Notes: generated from the sequence alone by a model not told the origin. Counted from the first letter of the stretch, positions 10,588-19,515 are shown. The stretch is 25,784 bases of DNA from Mastigamoeba balamuthi (GCA_902651635.1 CACRSC010000026.1:21978-47761); one strand, 5' to 3'. Made by a program: numbers and translations.

Positions 10588-10912
10588 GGCGCCGAGACGC
10601 TCATCGTCTCGCGCTCCAGCTGCTACATCGTCGCCCGCACGGGCATCGCCACCGACGACATCGTAACTGCGACCACCGACGTCGACACGGGCGTCTGCAG
10701 GCTGCCAGTGGCCTGCAGCCCGCGCTCTATTCGCTCCTCGCCCGGCCGCTCAGTGGTCAAGTCGTTCGCGTACACGAGGACGCACGCCCGCACGGGCGAC
10801 AACGCCAGCAGCGCACCACTGAGGGGGTGGCTCGTCGTCGTCAACAGGCCGTACGCGTGCGTGGCGATGCTGCACGGCGTCGACTTCCTGGTCCCCGAGG
10901 TGCTGGCAGGCG
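10588..10912 (+). pseudogene. Fragment of a CN-hydrolase paralogue
   Basis: One open frame reads AETLIVSRSS, then VARTGIATDDIVTATTD, then SFAYTRTHARTGDNA, then VVVNRPYACVAMLHGVDFLVPE. These match AETLVIARDG, ERTGATKDVVVVATLD, YEYTRVHSRSNDNA and VVVDRPYARVALLHGVDFLVPE in the full gene just downstream. The matches run in order but about 100 residues between the two blocks are missing. It therefore joins the end of the first domain to the end of the second. There is no start, no catalytic Glu and no catalytic Cys. The frame stays open to 10980 without further homology. Probably a relic of a tandem duplication. Confidence 0.75.
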
Positions 10913-11225
10913 CTCTCGCGGATGGTTCGTCTCTCTTCTTAGGCGACGCCACTTGTCGGTTGATGGCTATTCGTTGCTGAGACAATAGAGCCCGGCCGTG
11001 CAATCTGCTGAGAGGACACCTTGCCCGTCTGTCTCAAATTGGCAGCTTTCGATTGGATTATCCTGGGGATTGCAGAACACACGCCGAAGGGAGAAATGTA
11101 GTCTGACGTCATAGGATTCAAGCATTGCATTCGCCCTTCTCAGAACCAGAGTTACTCCTCCGCTCAGGGGCCTCTGAGCTTCAGAGACTGCGATCCCACC
11201 CTGCTGGCCCCCCCGGCAGCAACTA
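10913..11225. other. Region upstream of the CN-hydrolase gene
   Basis: No gene is recognised. It holds a palindromic TGACGTCA and a TTCTCAG that could be an acceptor of an untranslated leader intron. The composition is less GC-rich than the coding flanks. Confidence 0.4.
11104..11111. promoter_or_regulatory. CRE-like palindrome TGACGTCA
   Basis: Perfect 8-bp cyclic-AMP-response-type palindrome about 115 nt upstream of the CN-hydrolase start. In animals and fungi this site binds bZIP factors. Whether it works here is unknown, and an identical 8-mer also lies at 324-331 inside a predicted intron. Confidence 0.3.
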
Positions 11226-12975
11226 ATGGACCACCCAGAGCACACCAGCCCCGACAGTCGTGGGCTGCGGGCGTCGGTCACAATTGCCGCGTTGCACTTC
11301 GGGCCAAGGGAGCGGGAGGTCGAGGACAATGCACAGCGTCTCCAGGCCATGTGCCTGAAGGCCGCCCAGGAGGGGGCCTGCTTGGCGGTGACCACCGAGA
11401 TGGCGCTCACAGGCTACTCCTTCTGGTCACGGTCGGAGGTGGCTCCAGTTGCACAGGTGCCCTGGACACCCTGTGGCATCTCTACGGGGTGGATTGGACA
11501 CTCCCTGACCGATCCTCTCTGCTGTTTCAGACCCTGGGAGATTCCGCTGTGATGGAGCAGTTCAAGTCCGTTGCCGAGCAGACAAAGATGGACATACTGT
11601 TGGGGCTTCCCATTGCCGACAGGAGCACGGGGCTGTACTACAACTCTGCGGTGCTGGTCCTGGGTTCTGGAAAGCTGGGTGGGCACTGTGCCAAGATGAA
11701 CCACCTGTTCGAATCCTCGTATAACGCACAGAGCTTCCAGAATCCGGTGCCGTTTGAGACCTCCCATGGGTTCCGGGTGGCAGTGCTCATCTGCGCTGAC
11801 TCCATGAAGCCACTGGTGGCCCGCGCTGCAGCTCTCAGCGTTCGTTCACTTCCCGCGGAGAGGACCACGACTGACAGTGTGTTGGTCAGGGAGCTGATGT
11901 GCTGCTCGTTCCGGTAAACTCCAAGGTGTCCGCTGAAATGTACCGGGTGATGGCGCTGGAGAACGACATCCCCGTCGTTGTGGTCAACAGGTACGGCGAG
12001 ACGCTGCAGCCCACGCCCGCGCCAGCAGCGTTTGACCAGGAAACTTTTGTCCTCAACGGGCTTGACGCAGCCGATTTCTGGGGGGCCGAGACGCTCGTCA
12101 TAGCACGCGATGGAACAATTGCAGAGAGGACAGGAGCAACCAAAGACGTCGTCGTTGTGGCGACGCTGGACCTCGGTGCGAGCAGGCACACTTTGCCTGT
12201 GGTGCGCAGGCCAGAGCTCTACTCGCTCATTGCGCATCGCCCCATCCCTGCGCAGTTCTACGGGCTGCCAGACCCAGCCGAGTTCACCGTTGCTGCCGTC
12301 AAGGTGGACCCCAGCAACGACACGAGGCCCAGCATCAAAGAGGCGATCAACAACTGCGGTGGGATGGCACGCCTCGTCGTCCTTCCGGCAGGGATCTACG
12401 CCTGCGTGGGGGCCGACATGAACAGAGTGTTTGAGGAGTATGGGCAATTGGCAGGGGAGTTCAATCTGGACATCGCCGTGACCGTCGGAGACACCACGGT
12501 CCTCAGGACCAGCGACGGCCGCGCGTACGAGTACACTCGAGTGCACTCTCGCTCGAACGACAATGCCTGCGGCATCGCTCTGGGGAGCAGGTTTGTCGTC
12601 GTCGACAGGCCGTATGCTCGCGTGGCGCTGCTGCACGGCGTCGACTTCCTTGTCCCTGAGGCACTGCAGGTGCTCTCCAGGATGGGCGTCGACGTAGTGG
12701 CCGTCGCTGCAGCCGATGACTCGAAGCTCCTGGAGCTCTCGGGGAGCGTCAGGGCGCATAGCGCGATGCTGCACGTGGTCGTTGCCAACAGCAGGGGCAA
12801 GCAGGGCGTCTACAGGGGCGACTGGATGGAGCAGATCGATCGGGTGGAGGACGAGCATGCGGCCGTGATGCATCTGAGCAGCGGGACCGTCCGGGACAAG
12901 TCGGGAATTGTTCCGCAGAACTTCGACGCGTCGGTGCTGCTGCGCAGAGACAGAAGCGGGCTCGCAGGCGAGTAG
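11226..12975 (+). CDS. Carbon-nitrogen hydrolase with a second, degenerate CN-hydrolase domain
   Basis: Predicted 541-aa amidase/nitrilase-superfamily protein. Exons 11226-11456, 11531-11839 and 11890-12975 join in phase (introns GTGCCC to TTTCAG, 74 nt; GTTCGT to GGTCAG, 50 nt). The first domain (about 15-275) holds the Glu-Lys-Cys triad: E58 in VTTEMALTG, K132 in HCAKMNHLF, C165 in VAVLICADSM. The second domain (about 310-535) follows the same pattern, but the matching places are A347 (VVLPAGIY), R397 (YTRVHS) and G430 (VALLHGVD), so it should be catalytically dead. No signal peptide is seen. The substrate cannot be told; the family cleaves nitriles, amides or carbamoyl groups. The dead half may serve structure or regulation. 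A fragment of a sister gene lies just upstream. Confidence 0.85.
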
Positions 12976-13121
12976 AACACGTCCGTTGCGGATACGAACT
13001 CTGTCAGTGATTCCCTCGAACGCCGTCACCGCTGGTGCCGGCATTGGCAATGGATTTCTTTTGCCCATGGGAATTCCCTGACAGTATTGAAGAAGGCATT
13101 GTGCCAAAGACATAAACTGAG

Positions 13122-13127
13122 AATAAA
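13122..13127 (+). terminator. Candidate poly(A) signal of the CN-hydrolase gene
   Basis: AATAAA about 150 nt after the stop codon in an AT-richer stretch. Position and context suit a eukaryotic poly(A) signal. Not tested. Confidence 0.4.
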
Positions 13128-13370
13128 GAGGGAGTGGTACAGCATACAGCTCGCTACTGATAGTGGCGTGGCGGATGGCCTGGCTTTGATCTCTTCAGTT
13201 CCTACAGTTGTTCATACCTCCGGTTTCTTGCTCGCATTGGAACGTTCTTTCTCATTTAGCTGTGCAGCTCGGGCGCGGGGGGTCGAGGGTTCCCAAGCAC
13301 AGCGCACACTCCGCCAGCCATCCGTGTGTCATTCACCGTGTTTTTGGCCTTGTCCACCTCCCTTTCCGCC

Positions 13371-13430
13371 TGGCTGAGTATCCAGTGGCGTTTTGGCCAC
13401 AGGAGATTGATATCGATTGAACTTGATGGC
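13371..13430. repeat. Short dispersed repeat shared with 8983-9040
   Basis: Both copies share GAGTATCC, GTGGCG, TTTGG, CACAG and TTGATA in order, with scattered substitutions and small gaps; I judge about 80% identity by eye. At 8983-9040 the repeat abuts the N-terminal relic of family X, so this may be a further trace of that family. Confidence 0.5.
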
Positions 13431-13512
13431 TGTTATTCCTCGTGCGGACGGTTCGGTAGAGTTGAGGCGTACGACTTGTTTGACGCAGTCACAAGTGACA
13501 GATAACAGCAAA

Positions 13513-13653
13513 ATGTCACACGCTCCCTGTGGGCTTGTGCTTCTGGGGCTCATCGTACTCCTCGCCTCGGCTTCGCTGCGGACACTGCATATCGCCGGCG
13601 TGCCCCGGGAACGCGACGTGGCCGACAACGCCAACCGCCCCGAGGCCCTCTGA
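13513..13653 (+). pseudogene. N-terminal fragment of a secreted CN-hydrolase paralogue
   Basis: The 46-residue open frame begins with a hydrophobic leader (CGLVLLGLIVLLASASLR), then reads VPRERDVADNANRPEAL before a TGA. The main CN-hydrolase has GPREREVEDNAQRLQAM at the equivalent place. The rest of the domain is absent; after the stop the DNA turns into patatin-like sequence. It is likely the first exon of a dead sister gene, one that had a signal peptide where the intact gene has none. Confidence 0.6.
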
Positions 13654-13689
13654 CCCCCCAGTCTGAGGACATGTGCAGCCTTGAGTTCC

Positions 13690-13970
13690 TCCTCGCGTAC
13701 CTCGAGTACAAAACGGGCCCGCGTGCACGCGGTAGTCAGGAGGAGCTCCAGGGGCCTCGTAGCCGCAGCCCTGACGCACCCGAGGCCCGCGGTGGGAGGC
13801 GTCGAGTCTTCATCGATGGTGGCGTAGCCACCAACAACTCCGCGCTCAAAGGCGTGTACCTCTGCGCCTGCGTTGAGCTCTTCTCCGATGCCTCGGACAT
13901 CGTCGTCTCGCTGCCCGGCGCCCCCGCCCGGACTCACGCCTGACGCCCTCGGAGGTCGGTGGGGGTTCTC
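13690..13970 (+). pseudogene. Collapsed patatin-like lipase relic
   Basis: Matches three separated blocks of the patatin gene at 18263-19420, in order: EYKTG, then LVAAALTHPRPAVGGV, then VFIDGGVATNNSALK with LCACVELFSDASDIVV. The nucleophile elbow GTSTGG of the intact gene is RRSSRG here, so the motif is lost, and about 400 nt between the second and third blocks are deleted. Different blocks need different frames. It is clearly non-functional as a lipase. Confidence 0.8.
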
Positions 13971-14012
13971 CGAGGACGCAGCGGCCTGTGCTGGCTTCTG
14001 CACTGTCTTGTC
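13971..14012 (-). pseudogene. Short RRM-gene fragment fused to the patatin relic
   Basis: Plus-strand sequence from CCGAGGACGCAG through CTGTGCTGGCTTCTGC is almost the same as 19803-19833, which lies inside the antisense of the four-RRM gene. The order and orientation relative to the patatin relic equal those at 18263-19860. This short block thus looks like the far end of one copied and internally deleted segment. Confidence 0.6.
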
Positions 14013-14286
14013 GCGCTCTTCCTCCTCGCGCACGCAGGATGGCATGCAAGCGAAAGACCCGGGGAGCAAAAATGTGGGGTATGGGGTTCTCCGGTGGAGC
14101 TGGGGCTCGACAGGGGCTGCGTCGCATGCGGTCGGCATGGCCCGGGAGCAGGTGGAGAGTCGGGCGAAGCGGGAGGACCAGTGACACCGACATAAAGACG
14201 GGTGGCATTGGGGAGGCATTGGAGCGTACCACCGTGTTCGGGTCCAGCCGTCTCGCGGTCTTGTGGGTCTCGGTCTTGCGCGCTGA

Positions 14287-14356
14287 GGTCGTGCGGGCTC
14301 GGGTAGTGCAGTCTCAGGTCGTGCGGGCTCAGGTAGTGCAGTCTCAGGTCGTGCGG
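14287..14356. repeat. 30-bp tandem repeat, short allele (2.3 units)
   Basis: Two full 30-bp units starting GGTCGTGCGGGCTC plus a partial third. The right arm of the inverted repeat holds four full units of the same motif. Confidence 0.9.
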
Positions 14357-14778
14357 CTCGTGGTCGTGTGTGGTCTGCGCCCTCTCGGGCCAGCCCAAGT
14401 AAACCTTGTCACCAGCCCGCCTTGCAATACGCTCGCTATGGGGCCACCCGTTTGCAATTATGGGTCCAATCGCGCAGAGCACACAACTCCAGTCACAGAT
14501 TCGCACTTCCGTGTGTGCTCATGCGCGCCTTCGCGCCGCCATCCGCTGAGCCAATCGCAGCAGCAGTGCAGAACAACGCGCCGCGGCTGGGTGGCAGCAC
14601 AGGGCGTTCCTTCTCTGATCCCTGAAACTGTGTGTGACCTCCTTGGCGTGTGTACGGTGATGTGTACACGTGTGTGCCTCCGTTCCGGTGCCGTATACCG
14701 ATCAGCGGAACGTACTTGCGGCGCGCGTGATTGCGGGTACCGGTACAATTGTCCTCCTCGAGGGGCCTTGCTGCGCCA

Positions 14779-14958
14779 GCGGAGCCCCCTGCCCCCGCTG
14801 TTGCTGTGCTTCTGCAGCTCGCCCAGGAAGGGCTCGAGGTCGACGTGGTTCTCGACAGCGTGCAGCGAGCTGCGCGCGAGCGCCAGGAAACGCACGAGCC
14901 CGAGGACCATTGCGCTGTCCCGGGGTTCCACTCTGCGGACGTAGCCGAGGACCGCGGG
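14779..14958 (-). pseudogene. Family X relic, last 60 codons (left arm)
   Basis: The minus strand reads VEPRDSAMVLGLVRFLAL, then SSLHAVENHVDLEPFLGE and LQKHSNSGGRGLR, almost the same as the end of the family X gene at 16976-17157. Here a 15-bp or so deletion removes the stop codon, so the frame runs on into the arm. Nothing of the family remains upstream of the arm boundary at 14958. Confidence 0.75.
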
Positions 14959-15262
14959 CAGAGAAGAGGGAGGCAGAGGGGAAATCGAGAAGCGAGAGGA
15001 ACTTGAGAAAGGCGAGAAGAAGAGGAGAAAGAGTGGCAGTTGTTGATTTGTTGGCAGCAGTGAGCGTCTCGAGGGAACCTTGGGAAAACTAATAAAGGAG
15101 AAAAAAGCAGCGCAGCTCAGCGGCACAGGGCCAGCGCACAGCAGCAACACAGGCACAAGCACAGGCACCAGAGGCACCCAGAGGGGCTCGCAGAGGCCGC
15201 TGCCGACACGCCCAGGCCGCGCGACGGCGGCGTCCACCGAGGCAGCGCCCCAGCGCCCAGCG
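14959..15262. other. Loop sequence before the family X gene
   Basis: Purine-rich stretch (GAGAAGAGG-like, 14960-15035) followed by CA-rich and GC-rich sequence. An AATAAA lies at 15091 on the plus strand, without an obvious gene to serve. A frame open from 15080 joins the family X start but looks like low-complexity leader rather than protein. Confidence 0.35.
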
Positions 15263-17157
15263 ATGAGCGGGGGCGCCCAGGGGCCCCGGGGCCCCGCTGC
15301 TGCCGTGGGCGCGGACGTGGTCCAGGCCGTCGCCCAGGAGCTCCACAGTACGAGCGCTCTCTGCTCATCCCCCAGCTCACGCTGCGCACTGCAGAGAGGG
15401 GCGAGTTCGCTCACTGCGTCCGAGTCGACGACCGCTACCGCTGCCCGGACGACGGCGCCAGGCTGCCGCCGCAGCTGCCCCCGGCACACGCGCTGCCCGA
15501 GGGTGCTGCTGCGCTCTCCCGCTGCCCTCTGGTGCTGCGCTCTTCCCTGACACTGCCTGCAGGGCTGCGCGTCGGGGCGTTTGCCCGCGTGCAGAGCTAG
15601 ACGCACAGCGGCCCCTGCGGCACGCCCATCATCGACCTCTTCCGGGTCGAGCTGGCCGTGCTGCACAGCAGGGCCGTCTACGCGGTCCTCCGCTGGTTCG
15701 CCACGCATCTCGACGTCGTGGGCATCGGCCCCGCCAGGCTGGCCAGGACGTGCGCCAACGCGACAGACTGACAGACTTGCCCTACTCCTTCTCTGTCTCT
15801 GCCTCTCTGTCTGCCTCTCTTATTCTCTGCTTCTGTCTGTTTGCATTCTCCCTCCCTCCCAGCAACTCGCACTTACCGCTGTGCCCATGCGGCACTCCAG
15901 CACCTTCTTCAAGATGGTCACGCTGGACGAGCTCGTGCGCATCTGGCACGGCACCATCGCCCTGGAGCAGTGGCAGAGGTCGGGAGCCAGCGCCGTGCTG
16001 GCGGCAGCGCTCGACCCACAGCAGCCGGCAGACGACAACGTGGTCGACCTGCTGGCGACCCGCGAGCAGCTGGGCGCCGCCGGCCTCGTGTTCGACGAGG
16101 AGTTCTGGCTGCCAGAGACCTACGTCTGGTGGTGGCTGGCCAACCCCGCGCGCTGCTACGCCACGCTCGTCAGCTCCTGCGCCGCCAACGGCTCGTTCGT
16201 CAGGCACCTGCGGCGCCTCGTCTACGCGGCCCGCAAGCAGCTGATCCCGCAGCACCGTCACCCTGTGGCGGAACGCGAGGTCGCTGCCGCTGCAGTGGCT
16301 CCACTCTCTGTCGCCGAGGCTCCCCCCGCAGCTCCAGCAGCAGCAGCAGGAGAAGCAAGCACAGCAGGGCGCCCGGAACAACCTCGCCGCAGGCCCAGGA
16401 ACACGGACACGACACGGACAACGGAAACAAGTGCGCTCGAGAGGGCTCCCGAGGAGCCGCCAAGCAAGAGGAGCCGGAGGACGCCGCCTTCCTGCGAGAC
16501 ACCCGCGGAGCGAAGCAAGCAGAAGCCACCTAGCCGCAGCCCGGGCTGGAGGGCAATAGCTGCTGCGGCGGAGGCAGCACCGAAGGAGGGGGAGCAGGAG
16601 CCCGAGGGCCTGTCGCGGGAGGCTGCAGCGTGGTGGACAACCTGTTACGCGGCGCCGCACCCGACCTGCCCGAGAAGGTAATGTGCTTCAAGTGCGATCG
16701 GACCTCTGTGCATCGCCGAGACTGCGCCGTCGCACTTGGCGTGGTGCGCTTTCTGGCCCTGGCTGGCCAGTCGCTGCGCGGGGTTGGCAAGGAGGTCGCC
16801 CTCGGTCACTACCTCGACTGGAGAGAGGTCCGGGCACCGGTCGACGCAGAAGCAGCAGCAGCCATCACGTGCAGGCCCTGCGGGTACCAGCAGCACGGGC
16901 TGGCAAGGGAGGAGGCCACCAGCCTGGCTGACGCGTTCGAGAGCGCCAGAGTGGGCACGGAGGAGCGCCAGCTGCGCGCGGTCCTCGGCCACGTCCGCAG
17001 CGTGGAACCCCGGGACAGCGCAATGGTCCTCGGGCTCGTGCGTTTCCTGACGCTCGCGCGCAGCTCGCTGCACGCTGTCGAGAACCACGTCGACCTCAAG
17101 CCCTTCCTGGGCGAGCTGCAGAAGCACAGCAACAGCGGGGGCAGGGGGCTCCGCTGA
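15263..17157 (+). pseudogene. Family X gene, near-complete copy with apparent breaks
   Basis: Unknown multi-copy family. From ATG 15263 the reading runs MSGGAQGPRG and VVQAVAQELHS, changes frame near 15348 to ERSLLIPQLTLRTAERGEF, meets an in-frame TAG at 15598, then continues GPCGTPIIDLF and YAVLRWFATHLDVV. Intron 15750-15900 (GTGCGC to CTCCAG) joins in phase to FFKMVTLDELVRIWHG and a long helical, Ala/Pro-rich stretch. A one-base loss near 16626 shifts the frame inside EAAAW/DNLLRG relative to the copy near 8140. The C-terminal part is two related units of about 70 aa: GLSREAAAW...QSLRGVGKEVALGHYL and GLAREEATS...SSLHAVENHVDLKPFL. One CxxC is present (FKCDRT region). The frameshift and stop may be real decay, extra introns or sequence errors. 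No known enzyme motif or transposase triad is seen. Confidence 0.55.
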
Positions 17158-17985
17158 TCGGGAGCCATGAGCGCAGCAAGGCCCCTCGAGGAGGACAATT
17201 GTACCGGTACCCGCAATCGCGCGCGCCGCAAGTACGTTCCGCTGATCGGTATACGGCACCGGAACGGAGGCACACACGTGTACACATCACCGTACACACG
17301 CCAAGGAGGTCACACACAGTTTCGGGGATCAGAGAAGGAACGCCCTGTGCTGCCACCCAGCCGCGGCGCGTTGTTCTGCACTGCTGCTGCGATTGGCTCA
17401 GCGGATGGCGGCGCGAAGGCGCGCATGAGCACACACGGAAATGCGTGTCTGTGACCGGAGTTGTGTGCTCTGCGCGATTGGACCCATAATTGCAAACGGG
17501 TGGCCCCATAGCGAGCGTATTGCAAGGCGGGCTGGTGACAAGGTTTACTTGGGCTGGCCCGAGAGGGCGCAGACCACACACGACCACGAGCCGCACAACC
17601 CGACACCGCACTACTCGAGCCCGCACGACCCGACACTGCACTACCTGAGCCCGCACGACCTGAGACTGCACTACCTGAGCCCGCACGACCTGAGACTGCA
17701 CTACCCGAGCCCGCACAACCTCAGCGCACAAGACGAGGCCCGTAGGACCGCGAGACGGCTGGACCCGAACACGGTGGTACGCTCCAATGCCTCCCCAATG
17801 CCACCCGTCTTTATGTCGGTGTCACTGGTCCTCCCGCTTCGCCCGACTCTCCACCTGCTCCCGGGCCATGCCGACCGCATGCGACGCAGCCCCTGTCGAG
17901 CCCCAGCTCCACCGGAGAACCCCATACCCCACATTTTTGCTCCCCGGGTCTTCCGCTTGCATGCCATCCTGCGTGCGCGAGGAGG
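16976..17985. repeat. Right arm of long inverted repeat
   Basis: About 1010 bp, reverse complement of 14021-14958. It is longer by about 72 bp, which is explained by two extra 30-bp minisatellite units and a 15-bp segment around 17157 that carries the family X stop codon. The first 180 bp are the coding end of family X; the rest has no convincing gene. Confidence 0.9.
17591..17722. repeat. 30-bp tandem repeat, long allele (4.4 units)
   Basis: Four full units of CCGCACGACCTGAGACTGCA plus CTACCTGAGC with a few substitutions, followed by a partial unit. As 30 is a multiple of three, the plus strand encodes a 10-residue period (LHYLSPHDLR) in one frame. I see no start or splice evidence that this is translated. 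Confidence 0.9.
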
Positions 17986-18262
17986 CATCGCGCAAGGACC
18001 AGCAGGAGAGCGCGGATGCCGCCAGCTTCCGTGTGGCAACAGCACAGGCGCTGCTGAGGCCACTTTTCCTGTGCTCGGGTGGCTCAAGAACGTGGCTTCG
18101 CGAGGGCCTCGGCCTTGTGTGCGGCCTCCGGAGCACGAAGGTGCCCTTGGCCCCTGCGCACTCACGAAGTGAGCCGTATGACGTGGAGGTGATTCCTAAA
18201 TTATCCTATCTCTTTGAATATCTGGGAAATCAATGTAAAAGTGGAATTGACCGTCAATTGAA
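17986..18262. other. Spacer and AT-rich promoter region of the patatin gene
   Basis: The first 190 nt are GC-rich with an open frame (REEASRKDQQ onward) of unknown meaning. The last 80 nt (about 18185-18262) are AT-rich, with CTATCTCTTTGAATATC and GGGAAATC, and probably hold the core promoter of the lipase gene. Confidence 0.4.
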
Positions 18263-19420
18263 ATGATAAAGCGCGCGTTCTCCTGCATTCCCCGCTCAGA
18301 GGACATGTCGCAGCCCGGAGCAGCGAGCCAGACCGAGACCCCCGCGCCCCCGACGCCGCGCGTGGTCCCCGCTGTGCGCCCGCGTGCGCTGGTGCGCGTG
18401 CTCTCGATCGACGGCGGCGGCATCCGGGGCATCGTCCCCGCCGTCTTCCTCGCATTCCTCGAGTACAAGACGGGCTCCCGCGTGCACGAGCTCTTCGACG
18501 TGGTCGTCGGGACGAGCACCGGGGGCCTCGTGGCCGCGGCCCTGACGCACCCGAGGCCCGCGGTGGGCGGCGTCCCCATGTGGGCCTCGGAGGTCGTCGC
18601 CATGTACCGCAGGTGCGGGGCCGACGTCTTCGCGCACCCGCGCTCCAACCTGCTCATGGCGCGCTACGACCGCGAGGGCCTCGACGGCCTCATCTCCTCC
18701 GTCGTGCCCCCGGGCACCCCGCTCTCCGACTGCCTCGTGCCCACCGTCGTCTCCACCTTCGAGATGTGCGCGTTTCCCAAGTCGTTTGCAAAAACCAAGT
18801 CGAAACAAGCCAGCTGAGACGCAGACCCAACACGCTGCAGGAAGAAGAGGGAGGCGCACTTCTTCAAGTCGTGGAAGCACGGGTACATCCCCAAGGACTT
18901 CGCCCTGCAGTGCACGACGGCGGCCCCGACGTACTTCGCACCGCCCGAGGTCCCCGAGTTGCTGCGCGCGTCCCCGCTGGCCGGCGGCGTCTTCATCGAC
19001 GGCGGCGTCGCCGCCAACAACCCCGCGCTCAAGGCGTACCTCTGCGCCCGCGTCGAGCTCTACCCCGACGCCTCGGACATCGTCGTCGTCTCGCTGGGCA
19101 CGGGCTGCCCGGCGCCCCGCCCGGACTCGCGCCTGACGCCCTCGGAGGTCGGCGACTGGGGGTTCTTCTCGTGGCTGAGGCCCGGGGCTGGCGACCTCGT
19201 CGGGATGCTGCTCGACGTGTCGGCGCAGACGGCGGACGCGCACGTGAAGGAGCTGCTGGGCCAGAGGTACTGGAGGTTCCAGCGCGTGCTGCAGTGGGCG
19301 TCGCCCGACCTCGACAACGCCGAGTCCGAGAACATCGAGCTGCTGGTCAAGGAGGGCAACGCGCTGGTGCACGACAACCAGGACAGGATCGCCTCCCTGA
19401 TCGAGCTCCTGAAAAAGTAA
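18263..19420 (+). CDS. Patatin-like phospholipase
   Basis: Serine lipid acyl hydrolase with the patatin Ser-Asp dyad. Exons 18263-18765 and 18841-19420 give 360 aa; the intron begins GTGCGC, ends CTGCAG and is 75 nt with phase kept (FEM/KKREAHFF). Visible motifs are the oxyanion loop SIDGGGIRG (about 48-56), nucleophile elbow GTSTGG with S85, and DGGVAANNP with D221. The length suits a stand-alone patatin domain. No signal peptide or membrane helix, so it is probably cytosolic or peripherally membrane-bound, acting on phospholipids or galactolipids. The start could instead be the ATG at 18305 (346 aa), which lies past the AT-rich leader and would put it in a context like its neighbours. It converges on the four-RRM gene with 95 nt between stops. 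A collapsed copy lies at 13690-13970. Confidence 0.9.
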
Positions 19421-19515
19421 AGAGAGGCCGAGTGCGTAGTGGCAGACGCGCGAGTGCAGAGGAGCGGTGCGACTATCGAATAGATCTGTTTGTTGTGCTG
19501 TGAGTTCGCGGGTGG

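Larger units (their letters stand above)
12976..13512. other. Intergenic region downstream of the CN-hydrolase
   Basis: Holds the presumed 3' UTR of the CN-hydrolase, with an AATAAA at 13122, and a short repeat at 13371-13430 that matches 8983-9040. No other gene is recognised. Confidence 0.45.
14021..14958. repeat. Left arm of long inverted repeat
   Basis: About 938 bp whose reverse complement is repeated at 16976-17985. Long stretches are identical, for example around 14390-14480 against 17460-17560; only scattered substitutions and two length differences were seen. The arm contains the end of family X (minus strand), a flank with no clear gene, and two 30-bp units of a minisatellite. Homology ends sharply at CCTCCTCGCGC on the outside. 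Confidence 0.9.

Noticed and set aside
11638-13113. 491-codon minus-strand open frame
   Set aside because: Antisense of the CN-hydrolase exons. No motif, and composition rich in His/Arg/Pro as expected for a shadow.
17591-17722. CRISPR array
   Set aside because: Units are contiguous 30-bp repeats with no unique spacers, in a eukaryotic context.
14021-17985. Complete DNA transposon with terminal inverted repeats
   Set aside because: No transposase domain was found in the loop and no direct repeat immediately flanks the arms. TCGCGC occurs near both outer ends but not adjacent to them, so it is too weak.
17441-18172. 243-codon frame with SPHDLRLHY repeats as a real protein
   Set aside because: The frame merely spans the minisatellite and the inverted-repeat arm; the other arm has a different unit number and there is no start or splice support.
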